Virus record (IMG/VR): IMGVR_UViG_3300047370_000004
Span: 1 to 32,268 of that record
Direction: 5' to 3' (one strand)
Origin: a virus
Length of the DNA: 32,268 bases
The position numbers and the translations under genes are program-made. How positions within the stretch are numbered: position 1 is the first letter of the stretch; each line of letters opens with the position of its first letter. This document shows, in pieces, positions 1 through 6,526 of this stretch. The notes beneath the pieces were generated by a model. The model saw nothing but the letters and a program-made list of their open reading frames with translations. It was not told where the DNA came from and ran no database searches.

Positions 1-34
1 GCTGTACGAACTCACTTTCACCTGTTTCCTGCAT
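1..34 (-). CDS. Start of a gene, probably T7 gp4-like primase-helicase (truncated by window edge)
   Basis: Only the first 11 codons are visible, reading MQETGESEFVQ from an ATG at 34. A GGGAG ribosome-binding site lies 8-9 nt upstream. The gene starts just after the terminator that follows endonuclease I. In T7-like phages the gene after SSB and endonuclease I is usually the primase-helicase (with lysozyme sometimes between), and those proteins often begin with a short acidic stretch ending in a phrase like SEF before the zinc-binding domain. The start codon is well supported by the ribosome-binding site. The product is inferred from position and 11 residues only, so it could be another replication protein. 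Confidence 0.45.
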   Translation of the reverse strand, partial: MQETGESEFVQ

Positions 35-50
35 GTTGTGCTCTCCCGTT

Positions 51-84
51 AAAACAAAAAGAGGGCGACCTAAGCCGCCCCCTC
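51..84 (-). terminator. Rho-independent terminator after endonuclease I
   Basis: On the minus strand a GC-rich hairpin (arms GAGGGGGCG and CGCCCTC, loop around GCTTAGGT) is followed by TTTTTGTTTT. It lies between the stop of the endonuclease gene and the start of the next gene. Its 3' arm and T-run are nearly identical to the terminator after the capsid gene at 12204-12279. Confidence 0.85.
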
Positions 85-119
85 GCTCTCTCCTTGGTGT
101 CAAAATACAAATGCCTCTT

Positions 120-554
120 TTATTTAGAGGGGCTTTCGTATTCTGATCCTTTCCTGGCCTCTTCAAGCCAGTCATCAGGTATTAACTTTGACGCATACCT
201 GAAGCCGTGCTTCTCGCAGTACATCGCGTATGTCGTAGGAGATCCCTTGTACAAACGTGCGTTCTGGTTCGAGAAGACAAAGCGGATGTCGATGTCTGGG
301 AACTGTTGTTTGATCAACAGGTGTTTCTGACGGTCTTGGACCGCCCAGATGCCCTTGGTCTCGACAAAGAAAAAGCCCCCTGGTTTAGGGAGCTTAAAGT
401 CAGGCGTGTACTTAGCCTGTCGTGCTGGGACTATGTAAGTGATCTTGTCAGTTTCAAACTGTAGCTTGATCCCTGCCTCGGTGATTTGGTCGCCTACTCG
501 CTTCTCTAGTCCCGACCTGAAGCCAAGCCGATAGGCAGCTTTAGAAGTCCTCAA
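120..554 (-). CDS. T7-type endonuclease I (Holliday junction resolvase)
   Basis: 144-residue protein matching T7 gp3, which cuts branched DNA and, in T7, also helps degrade host DNA. The PD-(D/E)xK catalytic set is intact: E17 in the FRSGLE motif, D52 in YTPDF, and E65 and K67 in FVETKG, at the same spacing as T7 E20, D55, E65 and K67. The C-terminal motif LYKGSPTTYAMYCEKHG is also typical. No ATG fits; the likely start is a TTG at 554 that overlaps the end of the SSB gene by 14 nt, which suggests translational coupling. Length is almost the same as T7 gp3 (149). The family is clear; the exact start is less sure. Confidence 0.93.
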   Translation of the reverse strand: MRTSKAAYRLGFRSGLEKRVGDQITEAGIKLQFETDKITYIVPARQAKYTPDFKLPKPGGFFFVETKGIWAVQDRQKHLLIKQQFPDIDIRFVFSNQNARLYKGSPTTYAMYCEKHGFRYASKLIPDDWLEEARKGSEYESPSK

Positions 555-1083
555 GCTCGTCGTCTAGATCACTGTTAGCAAACTCGCTACCAGACGATCC
601 AACCTCGTAGCCATCGACAGCATCGAAGTCGCCAGCACCATCTCCAGTTCCACCCGAGACTGGGTTGATCACTTGGACAGCTGCTAGGCGTAGACTGATG
701 CCCTTCTTACCGCCAGCGGTGTAGGCATCGATCTGACCTGATGCACGAAGCTCAGTGCCTGAGAACATCTGAGGCACCTGATCAATTGGGATCGGGTTGC
801 CCTTTGCATCGAAGTACTTTGGTTGATACTTCGACTGGATCTTGAAGACATATTCACCAGTCTCGTCATCGACGTCATATGGTGTGTGCACTGTGTCTTT
901 TGCACCAAAGTTCTCACCTTTGACACTGTCGATTAAGTTGGTCATGTGCTTTGCATCGTTAGGCGCAAGACGTAATGACAACTTGTATTTACCTTCAGCG
1001 TCGAAGGCAGTGTCTGGTCGACCAGGCTGAAGCCACGGGTATTGTGCTGTTCCAGCTGGTGATACAAACTTAGCTTTGCTCAT
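541..1083 (-). CDS. Single-stranded DNA-binding protein, T7 gp2.5-like
   Basis: 180-residue protein. It starts with an OB-fold-like segment (FVSPAGTAQYPWL) and ends in a strongly acidic tail, SDLDDELEDF, with a terminal Phe. That tail is the signature of T7 gp2.5, where it contacts the DNA polymerase and primase-helicase. Start ATG 1083 has an AGGAGACT ribosome-binding site. It is the first gene after phage promoter P1 (1137-1153) and overlaps endonuclease I. It is shorter than T7 gp2.5 (232), as in many marine relatives. Role: coats single-stranded DNA during phage replication and recombination. Confidence 0.85.
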   Translation of the reverse strand: MSKAKFVSPAGTAQYPWLQPGRPDTAFDAEGKYKLSLRLAPNDAKHMTNLIDSVKGENFGAKDTVHTPYDVDDETGEYVFKIQSKYQPKYFDAKGNPIPIDQVPQMFSGTELRASGQIDAYTAGGKKGISLRLAAVQVINPVSGGTGDGAGDFDAVDGYEVGSSGSEFANSDLDDELEDF

Positions 1084-1136
1084 GTGTATGAGTCTCCTGT
1101 ATTTGATAGTTTCCTACTGAAGCTCTTGTTGGCTTC

Positions 1137-1153
1137 TATGGGGGTCCCTTAGT
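1137..1153 (-). promoter_or_regulatory. Phage RNA polymerase promoter P1 (before SSB gene)
   Basis: Minus strand ACTAAGGGACCCCCATA followed by GAAGCC. The 17 nt are identical in four places in the window. The ATAG at the 3' end resembles the initiation end of T7 (CACTATAG) and SP6 (CACTATAGAAG) promoters. It lies directly after the RNA polymerase stop codon and about 55 nt before the SSB start. Confidence 0.75.
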
Positions 1154-3613
1154 TCAGCTAAAGCAATATTCGCTGTCTAAGACTGCTCTGACGTCTAGAT
1201 TCCCTTTCTCTGGAACTGGTGCTAAATCCATGTCTGGGTTAGCCAATCGGTTACGACACTCGATCTCAAAGTTGCCTAGGACACAGTTGTCTTCATACAT
1301 GTCGACAATCGCGTGACGAATGTTGTGGTAGAATGCCCAGGTATCTGCGGCGTTAGTCCCAAAGCTGTCGTGGATCATAAAGAAGTCCTCGATGCCCTGG
1401 TCTAGCCCGTGGCAAATTGCCAGCTGCATGTGGGCAGCATCGAGCGAGTGCACGAAGTTAGGCGCAACGCCCGCCCGTGCTTTCCTGGTGTCATACTTAG
1501 GGCCAATCCCATGTAGTGTGACACGGGTCTTGCTCATCAGCTTGGCCTCTCGGTCATACAGGAAGATCTTCACTCGTTTGACATCAGGCTTAGTGTACCT
1601 TTGGATGGCTGGGAAACCACTAGGCGTTGTCCAACGAACTGACCTACCTTCACGTGCTAATGCATCAGCATATGACTGTAAGAAGGCCATACCTTGGGCA
1701 ACACTAGAGATGACCTTCTGCACTGCCTGGTAGTTGAACTTAGCTAGGAACCGTGCGTTGGTCTCTTGCTCTCTATAGTCACCAAACGGATGTTCAACTA
1801 TGGTTCCATAGTTCACGTCTTTCTGTAGCGGCTGCATTAGATCCTCAATGATCTGATCGCCAAACCCACGTTCGATGCTGGAATATCCATAGGTCATTAC
1901 ATTTCGTTTGACGGTAGATCTATTGATGCCAAACTCTAGCCACTTCTGTGCTTCCTCAGATCCATCTTCAGTCAGATCCTGGATCACCTGGTCAGCGACA
2001 GTCTGGTAGACGTCCTGACATTTGTCATCAGGCAGTAGGTTGACCATGTGACCATCCTTAGATGACCGCAGTGCCAGGGCATAGTGCTGTACGCCACTGT
2101 TAGTCCCATCCAGGGAGATCGGAAGGTGACACACTGGGTCATCACTGTAGTAAGCAAAGACAGCTGCCAGAAACTGGAACGGTTTGTCAGCTTGGATCCA
2201 AAGATCTAGAGTTCGACTTGGGTTGTCGTTAACTAAACGTAACCACTCGTCGTTGTCCAAGACCCACTGAATCCTGTCGTCTAGGCTCTTCTTCGAGATC
2301 TTCTGAAAGTCACCTACGTTTGCCAGGTGGATCGCAAGCCATCCTTTGTCTTCATCTGCCACAGGTTTACCCCTGGCAAACTCGAACAGTGATTTCACAT
2401 GGTCATCCCTGTGATAGTTAAAGTGTGACACGGGATACATGCGCCCCCTGAAGTCGAAGTTCCAAGGTAAGTAGAACTGTTCGAACTCAGACATCTTGTA
2501 AGCTGTCTTTAGGTCATTATGCATGACAACCAGATTAGCTACTGACTCACGTCTCTTCACGTGCCACTGCTTTTGGTCACGCTTTAGCTGACGCTGGGTC
2601 TTCTCAGGTAGATTGTCGAATTCGTCAGGTAACTTAGGAAACTCTGGTGGCTCTAGTTCTGGGAACTTACCGAAACGTACCTTTTCACTGACGCAATAGT
2701 CCATGACCTCTAGAACACGCTTGTTGATCCTCAGAGGGGTCGCTTGGAGCGCGTTAAGTGCTTTGACATACAGAGGCTCTGGGTTCTTCTCAAAGTCTCT
2801 GTCAACGGCTCTCCGCTGCTCTGCGGTAGCCTTACGAACCAGAGGTACTAAAGCTGACAACATGTCATCTTGGTAGGCTCCAGAATCAAAGGCGGTCCAA
2901 GGCTTCGGTGGTATGACTAGAGGCCCATACATAGGCTCTGCCCATGATGCATCAAACATACGACGATCCATCAGATTCTTGGCCTCATCAGTCAACGTAA
3001 TGTGCCTATGTGTCTTAAGGTTTTCTTCTGTCGTTGATATCTCGAATATGTCTGTAGCTTCTAAGACTGAAGACAACAGTGGGGATGCCACATGTACCTT
3101 CTTACTACGGCTCCACTTCTCGAACTGAAAGCCAGCTTTAGTAGCTATGATACGCGCGGCTTTCATTCTGTAGCGTTCACTGGAATGATCCTTAGTGACC
3201 TGGGACACCAGTCTCTTGAAGAGGCTACTGTCGTATGTCTTTAGATCGTCGGCCCAGACTTCAAGTTCCAACCTGGATCCTATGGCTGAAAGACACCCAG
3301 CTAAGGTGTAATCTTTAAGTACACTCTCGTAACAACAGTTCAACACTATGTAGGCTAAGGTGTCTGGGTCTTGGTCTACAAGTTCTTCATACCACTCGCT
3401 CTTCTTACCCTTGCCACTATAGAAACGCTCTGCGTCTTTCTCTAGTCGATCCTTGATGTCTTTAGACACCTTAGGTAGGGCCTCGGTGATGATCTGATGT
3501 GGTACTTCGCGTTGGCTGGGGGATAGTTTCTCCTGTCTTCGTTGGTATCTCTTCTGACCCTCTTGGATCATTTGCTGCTCTAGTTCTATCTGTAAGTCAG
3601 TGACTTTTGTCAT
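1154..3613 (-). CDS. Single-subunit DNA-dependent RNA polymerase (T7 gp1 family)
   Basis: 819 residues, slightly shorter than T7 RNA polymerase (883). It transcribes middle and late phage genes from phage promoters. All catalytic motifs are present: the FDFRGRMYPVS motif near the palm, motif A ISLDGTNSGVQH with metal-binding D502 (T7 D537), motif B RSTVKRNVMTYGY with K569 and Y577 (T7 K631 and Y639), and motif C FMIHDSFGT with D749 (T7 D812). It ends SEYCFS, not with the FA of T7 polymerase. It is preceded by its own promoter P2 at 3637-3653 and followed by P1, so it should be autocatalytic. The start ATG 3613 lies about 20 nt from P2, which leaves a very short leader with an AAGTAC/GAAAG-type site rather than a strong ribosome-binding site. 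Confidence 0.98.
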   Translation of the reverse strand: MTKVTDLQIELEQQMIQEGQKRYQRRQEKLSPSQREVPHQIITEALPKVSKDIKDRLEKDAERFYSGKGKKSEWYEELVDQDPDTLAYIVLNCCYESVLKDYTLAGCLSAIGSRLELEVWADDLKTYDSSLFKRLVSQVTKDHSSERYRMKAARIIATKAGFQFEKWSRSKKVHVASPLLSSVLEATDIFEISTTEENLKTHRHITLTDEAKNLMDRRMFDASWAEPMYGPLVIPPKPWTAFDSGAYQDDMLSALVPLVRKATAEQRRAVDRDFEKNPEPLYVKALNALQATPLRINKRVLEVMDYCVSEKVRFGKFPELEPPEFPKLPDEFDNLPEKTQRQLKRDQKQWHVKRRESVANLVVMHNDLKTAYKMSEFEQFYLPWNFDFRGRMYPVSHFNYHRDDHVKSLFEFARGKPVADEDKGWLAIHLANVGDFQKISKKSLDDRIQWVLDNDEWLRLVNDNPSRTLDLWIQADKPFQFLAAVFAYYSDDPVCHLPISLDGTNSGVQHYALALRSSKDGHMVNLLPDDKCQDVYQTVADQVIQDLTEDGSEEAQKWLEFGINRSTVKRNVMTYGYSSIERGFGDQIIEDLMQPLQKDVNYGTIVEHPFGDYREQETNARFLAKFNYQAVQKVISSVAQGMAFLQSYADALAREGRSVRWTTPSGFPAIQRYTKPDVKRVKIFLYDREAKLMSKTRVTLHGIGPKYDTRKARAGVAPNFVHSLDAAHMQLAICHGLDQGIEDFFMIHDSFGTNAADTWAFYHNIRHAIVDMYEDNCVLGNFEIECRNRLANPDMDLAPVPEKGNLDVRAVLDSEYCFS

Positions 3614-3636
3614 TCTGAAAGTACTCCCTTGGCTTC

Positions 3637-3653
3637 TATGGGGGTCCCTTAGT
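3637..3653 (-). promoter_or_regulatory. Phage RNA polymerase promoter P2 (before the polymerase gene)
   Basis: Exact copy of the 17-nt minus-strand element ACTAAGGGACCCCCATA, again followed by GAAGCCAA as in P1. It lies between the integrase stop and the RNA polymerase start, so the polymerase probably activates its own gene. Confidence 0.75.
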
Positions 3654-3701
3654 ACCCTCGCCTGTAAGCCATTGATTTCATTAGCGTTGTCTTTAGAGGC
3701 G

Positions 3702-3721
3702 AAAGGGGCCTATTTGGCCCC
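3702..3721 (-). terminator. Weak terminator-like hairpin at the integrase stop
   Basis: Minus strand GGGGCC-AAATA-GGCCCC followed by TTTC. The integrase stop codon sits in the loop. The T-run is short, so this may attenuate rather than stop transcription from the integrase into the polymerase gene, or may protect the 3' end. Confidence 0.4.
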
Positions 3722-4540
3722 CATCAGCTTGGCTATTTCCAGCCGTGTTTCAGGTGTCTGATGGACATATTTGGCAGTCGTTTGAAGACTACGATGCCCT
3801 AATTGTTGAGCTACGGTAACAGTAGGTAGCTTTAGCCCATTAGCCATGCGTGTTGCCGCAGTGTGACGTAGGATGTGAAAGACAAACTCTTTGTCACCCT
3901 TAGCGATCTGGTAACGCGCTTCGTCCCACACATTGTAAAACTTGCGGTGGCTGTAGTGTTTGCCTGGGTTAAACTCTAGTGCCATCAGGGCAGCAAAGGT
4001 TGACCCAGCGCACACTACGTCACGGTCGTCACCGTTCTTGGTGTCAGTCAGGTGCACGGTGCATAGGTCGCCTTCGACAGTCACGTTGTCTGGAGTGATC
4101 GATAGGATCTCGCCATGACGCATGCCTGTATTCAAGGCTATGGTACACATGTGACGCATCCACCAGTACTTGCCGTCTTTGTAAGACTTCAAGAATGCGT
4201 CTAGTTGTTCGGACTCTTCTTCAGACAGGTAACGTACACGATTCGTTCTCACCTTAGCGAACTTTATCTTGGGTAGTCTGTCGATCTCTTCGAGATCCAG
4301 GGCATGCTTTAGGATCGCACTGATAGCCGCCTTGTAGTGGTTGACTGTGTTCTCGGATAGACCCACGTCCAACAGGTGTAGACTGAAGGCATGGATGTCA
4401 CGGGCTGTGACCTCTGAGATGTCCTTGAAGCCAATACTCTTAAACTCACCAAAGCGGTGCATCTTGGCACGGCTCTCGTCTAAGTGCTTGTCGCGCCAAA
4501 TGTTAGGGCCTTCGGTGTTTACAAAATCAATCAAGTTCAT
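3710..4540 (-). CDS. int: Tyrosine recombinase integrase
   Basis: 276-residue phage integrase. The N-terminal ~95 residues are a helical core-binding (SAM-like) domain, and residues ~100-276 are the catalytic domain. Visible catalytic residues are R141 (TGMRHGE), K168 (TKNG), H222 and R225 (HILRHT), H249 (LGHR) and the nucleophile Y258 (AKYVH). Start ATG 4540 has a GGGAG ribosome-binding site. The usual N-terminal arm-binding domain of lambda-type integrases seems to be absent. It lies about 0.5 kb from the attP candidate at 5052-5112, the normal arrangement, and just upstream of the RNA polymerase gene, as in several marine T7-like phages. It should recombine attP with a host tRNA-Met gene. 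Confidence 0.96.
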   Translation of the reverse strand: MNLIDFVNTEGPNIWRDKHLDESRAKMHRFGEFKSIGFKDISEVTARDIHAFSLHLLDVGLSENTVNHYKAAISAILKHALDLEEIDRLPKIKFAKVRTNRVRYLSEEESEQLDAFLKSYKDGKYWWMRHMCTIALNTGMRHGEILSITPDNVTVEGDLCTVHLTDTKNGDDRDVVCAGSTFAALMALEFNPGKHYSHRKFYNVWDEARYQIAKGDKEFVFHILRHTAATRMANGLKLPTVTVAQQLGHRSLQTTAKYVHQTPETRLEIAKLMGAK

Positions 4541-4556
4541 GTGTTCTTACTCCCAG

Positions 4557-4694
4557 TTAGAACGGTGGCTCTTCGCCAGTGTGTGATGGTTTCCAGGGTA
4601 CGTGATCTCGGTAGTCAGGTGCTTCCCTGGTCGGCTTAGGCAAAGGTGGAAACAGCTGCCTAAGGAAGTCGTCTAGATTGTCATCCGAATACAT
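4557..4694 (-). CDS. Small hypothetical protein, 45 aa
   Basis: Starts at ATG 4694 (MYSDDNLDDFLRQLFPP) and ends in a proline-rich, charged tail (HTGEEPPF). An upstream TTG at 4745 would add 17 residues, but that part lies over the 28-residue membrane ORF in another frame, so the ATG is preferred. There is no strong ribosome-binding site; it overlaps the preceding small ORF by 14 nt and could be translationally coupled. No family recognised. It lies in the integrase transcript, where a small recombination directionality factor might be expected, but nothing in the sequence shows that. Confidence 0.45.
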   Translation of the reverse strand: MYSDDNLDDFLRQLFPPLPKPTREAPDYRDHVPWKPSHTGEEPPF

Positions 4695-4767
4695 GTGCTG
4701 CACCCAGGCCGACGTAGAGCATGACAAACAGTGCCAGGCATCCAATGAGGTCTCCGAGCCAGTTCAT
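4681..4767 (-). CDS. Small membrane protein, 28 aa
   Basis: Short ORF from ATG 4767 to TGA 4681. Its start overlaps the stop of the preceding 77-residue gene in an ATGA arrangement, a common sign of coupled translation. Nearly the whole peptide is one hydrophobic segment (LIGCLALFVMLYVGLGAA). No function can be assigned. The overlap and the composition are the only evidence that it is real. Confidence 0.4.
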   Translation of the reverse strand: MNWLGDLIGCLALFVMLYVGLGAAHVFG

Positions 4768-4997
4768 GCTACCACCTCGTCAGGGTTTAGCTTGCGGTGA
4801 ACGCGAAGTAGTGCTTCGTGGGATCCGTCAGTCTTGACAATCTTGCCATCAGCGGTGGTGTACTCGCCGTACATGTTGTAGTCGTATAGGAATTTGCTGC
4901 GGCAATCTTCAGTGCTATTGCCAGTGTACACGTCTTCCCACTCATGGGTCGCGGGGTCACGTACAAACAGTGTAAATACAGGTGTGATATTAGTCAT
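4764..4997 (-). CDS. Hypothetical protein, 77 aa
   Basis: Starts at ATG 4997 with a clear AAGGAGA ribosome-binding site and ends by overlapping the next small ORF (ATGA). The sequence (TLFVRDPATHEWEDVYTGN) is soluble, acidic and rich in aromatic residues. No family recognised. It is the first gene after attP and promoter P3, so it would lead the integrase transcript and may be an early or lysogeny-related protein; that is inference from position. Confidence 0.7.
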   Translation of the reverse strand: MTNITPVFTLFVRDPATHEWEDVYTGNSTEDCRSKFLYDYNMYGEYTTADGKIVKTDGSHEALLRVHRKLNPDEVVA

Positions 4998-5051
4998 CGA
5001 TCAGTCTCCTTAAAGTTAAGGACTGATGCTGTTCCGATGATATCTGTAAGT

Positions 5052-5112
5052 TGGTAGCGGAGGAGGGACTTGAACCCCCGACACGCGGATTATGATTCCG
5101 CTGCTCTAACCA
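5052..5112 (-). other. attP: Candidate attP core: 3' part of a tRNA-Met(CAU) gene
   Basis: On the minus strand the 61 bp ending at 5052 read as a tRNA from the D-loop to an encoded CCA end: TGGTTAGAGC, anticodon stem GCGGA/TCCGC with loop ATCATAA (anticodon CAT), T arm GGGGG-TTCAAGT-CCCTC, acceptor 3' strand CTCCGCT, then ACCA. The 5' acceptor strand (expected GGCGGAG) and the 5' side of the D stem are missing, so it cannot fold as a full tRNA. This is what a phage attachment site looks like when the phage integrates into a host tRNA gene and restores its 3' end. The integrase gene lies about 0.5 kb away. From memory the sequence matches alphaproteobacterial tRNA-Met. The octamer GATATCTG occurs on both sides (5039-5046 and 5115-5122) and could be part of the integrase sites. 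Confidence 0.8.
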
Positions 5113-5181
5113 CCGATATCTGGACACATCGTCCGTACCCCCTTATGAGTCAACGGATATAACCTTGTCAATAGTTTTCTA

Positions 5182-5198
5182 TATGGGGGTCCCTTAGT
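5182..5198 (-). promoter_or_regulatory. Phage RNA polymerase promoter P3 (before attP/integrase block)
   Basis: Exact copy of minus-strand ACTAAGGGACCCCCATA, here followed by TAGAAAAC. It lies between the late terminator (5205-5264) and attP, and points toward the small ORFs and integrase. Confidence 0.7.
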
Positions 5199-5204
5199 TC
5201 GAGC

Positions 5205-5264
5205 AAAAAACACCGATCCAACTCTGATGCTGGCTAAAAGCCATGCTGATGTCAGACCGATGTT
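5205..5264 (-). terminator. Late-operon terminator after the lysis genes
   Basis: On the minus strand an outer stem AACATCGGTC / GATCGGTGTT pairs at all ten positions (with two G-U pairs), and an inner stem TGGCT-TTT-AGCCA closes it. The hairpin runs into TTTTTT. It sits just after the last small lysis-region ORF and directly before promoter P3, so it separates the late operon from the integrase block. Confidence 0.75.
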
Positions 5265-5281
5265 ATCTAGTGGGCTGTTGA

Positions 5282-5368
5282 TTACCTAAGTTTATAGATG
5301 ACGACAGCCAGCATTCCTATTGTGATCAATTCAGGGATCGACACAGGAAATCCAGCCACGATAGACAT
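5282..5368 (-). CDS. Small membrane protein, 28 aa, last gene of the lysis cassette
   Basis: Runs from ATG 5368 to TAA 5282 with a strong AAGGAAGG ribosome-binding site. It has one hydrophobic segment (ELITIGMLAVVIYKLR) with a short basic C-terminus. It follows the amidase gene by 29 nt and precedes the late terminator. No family recognised. Position and topology suggest a lysis-associated or membrane-acting microprotein, but the function is unknown. Confidence 0.6.
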   Translation of the reverse strand: MSIVAGFPVSIPELITIGMLAVVIYKLR

Positions 5369-5397
5369 AGGATCACCTTCCTTTCTACTGAGGGGAA

Positions 5398-5826
5398 TTA
5401 CTTGAAGTAGTTCGAGACGTTGAACCCAGGACATGCTTTTGGTGCATACTGGTTGTGCCCCGAGACCTTAGTGATCGGGTAGGTGTTCGTCAGATCTGCA
5501 ATGAGTTGCTGCAATGACGCCATCTGCTCGGGCGTGAAGTTCTCACTGAAGCGATCATTGGATGTTGAGCCGAAGCCCCCAAACAAAGCGATCCCGCAAG
5601 TGTTCTTATTACGCCCCTTAGTGTGGGCACCGTTGCGTTCCATAGATCGACCTTTAGTAATCACACCGTCCCTGTCGATAGTGTAGTGGTAGCCGATGTC
5701 GCTCCAGTTACGATCCTCGACGTGCCACCGTCGTAGCTCCGCTGTCTTCTCGGCAGCTGTCTTGTCTTTCCACCAGCCTGGGCGTGTGGCTGTACAGTGG
5801 ATGATGATCTCGTTAACTGGTCGCAT
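5398..5826 (-). CDS. Endolysin: N-acetylmuramoyl-L-alanine amidase (T7 gp3.5-like)
   Basis: 142-residue amidase_2-family enzyme that cuts the bond between muramic acid and L-alanine in peptidoglycan. Zinc ligands H10 (IIIHCTAT), H124 (SGHNQY) and C132 (KACPGF) and catalytic Y46 and K130 match T7 lysozyme H17, H122, C130, Y46 and K128. There is no signal peptide, so release should depend on a holin. Start ATG 5826 has a GGAAGAAG site and overlaps the 35-residue ORF by 14 nt. In T7 the homologue also binds and inhibits RNA polymerase; here the gene is in the late lysis cassette, not beside the polymerase operon. The short N-terminus (start ~7 residues shorter than T7) may alter that second role. 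Confidence 0.95.
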   Translation of the reverse strand: MRPVNEIIIHCTATRPGWWKDKTAAEKTAELRRWHVEDRNWSDIGYHYTIDRDGVITKGRSMERNGAHTKGRNKNTCGIALFGGFGSTSNDRFSENFTPEQMASLQQLIADLTNTYPITKVSGHNQYAPKACPGFNVSNYFK

Positions 5827-5920
5827 TAGGCTTCTTCCTTTTGTAATCCCAGAGGCGGTAGACGTTGACGATGGTGTTGATGCTGACCATCGAAAACAGA
5901 CTGAACCATTGCCAATCCAT
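5813..5920 (-). CDS. Small membrane protein, 35 aa
   Basis: ATG 5920 overlaps the stop of the spanin candidate (TAATG) and the gene ends at TAA 5813, inside the amidase start region. A hydrophobic segment (WFSLFSMVSINTIVNVYRLW) is followed by a basic tail (YKRKK). The tight overlaps on both sides support translation. It could be a lysis accessory protein or holin-like peptide; no family recognised. Confidence 0.55.
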   Translation of the reverse strand: MDWQWFSLFSMVSINTIVNVYRLWDYKRKKPNATS

Positions 5921-6288
5921 TAGGCTTTCCTTCGTAGGCTAGAGAGTGCTGACATGAGGCCCCTGCCCATTTCACCTGGTGAAGGCAGTAGCCATCCCAG
6001 GATCAGCGCAATGATGACCCAGGGTGGTATGTCAGTGTTCTTGATGTTGATGCTTTCGACGTCTCGGGTTTGCACTGTGTCTTCGATCTCAGTGACCTCT
6101 ATGTCGCCGTCTTCTGTTCTTATGTTCGACTGGTCGTTCACCACTTGCTGGTTGGCTTCCTTGGCAAGCTGCGTGCCGACAGCGGTCACAGACGGACCAC
6201 CACCGCCAGGCATAAGCCAGCCAGGGATGCCAGAACAGGATGCAAGGGTGAAACTCAGGACGACCAGGACTAAGGCCCTAATAGTCAT
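5920..6288 (-). CDS. Candidate unimolecular spanin (lipoprotein with C-terminal membrane anchor)
   Basis: 122-residue protein. It has an N-terminal signal with a lipobox, LASC, with the lipidated Cys at residue 18, and a hydrophobic segment near residues 88-104 (PPWVIIALILGWLL). The middle is a charged periplasmic linker. A lipoprotein signal at one end and a membrane segment at the other is the layout of T1 gp11-type u-spanins, which join outer and inner membranes and complete lysis. It lies between the holin candidate and the amidase. The C-terminal hydrophobic segment is on the short side. Start ATG 6288 overlaps the upstream gene by 11 nt. Function is inferred from architecture and position. 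Confidence 0.65.
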   Translation of the reverse strand: MTIRALVLVVLSFTLASCSGIPGWLMPGGGGPSVTAVGTQLAKEANQQVVNDQSNIRTEDGDIEVTEIEDTVQTRDVESINIKNTDIPPWVIIALILGWLLPSPGEMGRGLMSALSSLRRKA

Positions 6289-6526
6289 CCTTTCGAGTTG
6301 CGACAGCTGATGACTTGGTCACCTGGGCTGTCGAGAAGCCAAAGTATGCGCCGACCAGGGCACTGAGGGATCCATACATCATCATGAGTACAGCGTCGGC
6401 CTCAGCCATCCTGGCGGGGTCTATAAGAACTGCAATGGTAGACACAATCATCATACCCAGCGCAGTCCAGGCCATCCGTCGTTTGTTCTTTTGATACGTG
6501 TGTTTGTCAGGGATCATCTCGTTCAT
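6278..6526 (-). CDS. Candidate holin, two membrane segments
   Basis: 82 residues: a basic N-terminus (KNKRRM), hydrophobic segments at about 18-36 and 44-64, and a short charged tail ending TRKDDY. Length and two-helix topology fit class II holins such as T7 gp17.5 or lambdoid S21, which open the inner membrane so the amidase can reach the wall. It overlaps the preceding gene by 4 nt (ATGA) and the spanin candidate by 11 nt. No specific holin family motif is visible, so another membrane protein of the cassette could be the true holin. Confidence 0.6.
   Translation of the reverse strand: MNEMIPDKHTYQKNKRRMAWTALGMMIVSTIAVLIDPARMAEADAVLMMMYGSLSALVGAYFGFSTAQVTKSSAVATRKDDY

Noticed and set aside
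5052-5125. Complete phage-encoded tRNA-Met
   Set aside because: The 5' acceptor strand and the 5' side of the D stem are absent, so only the 3' part of a tRNA is present. An attachment site is the better explanation.
5140-5172. Host sigma-70 promoter (TTGACA on the minus strand at 5171-5166) for the integrase/polymerase block
   Set aside because: A host promoter is biologically needed here, but no convincing -10 box is found at 16-18 nt spacing, so it is only a guess.
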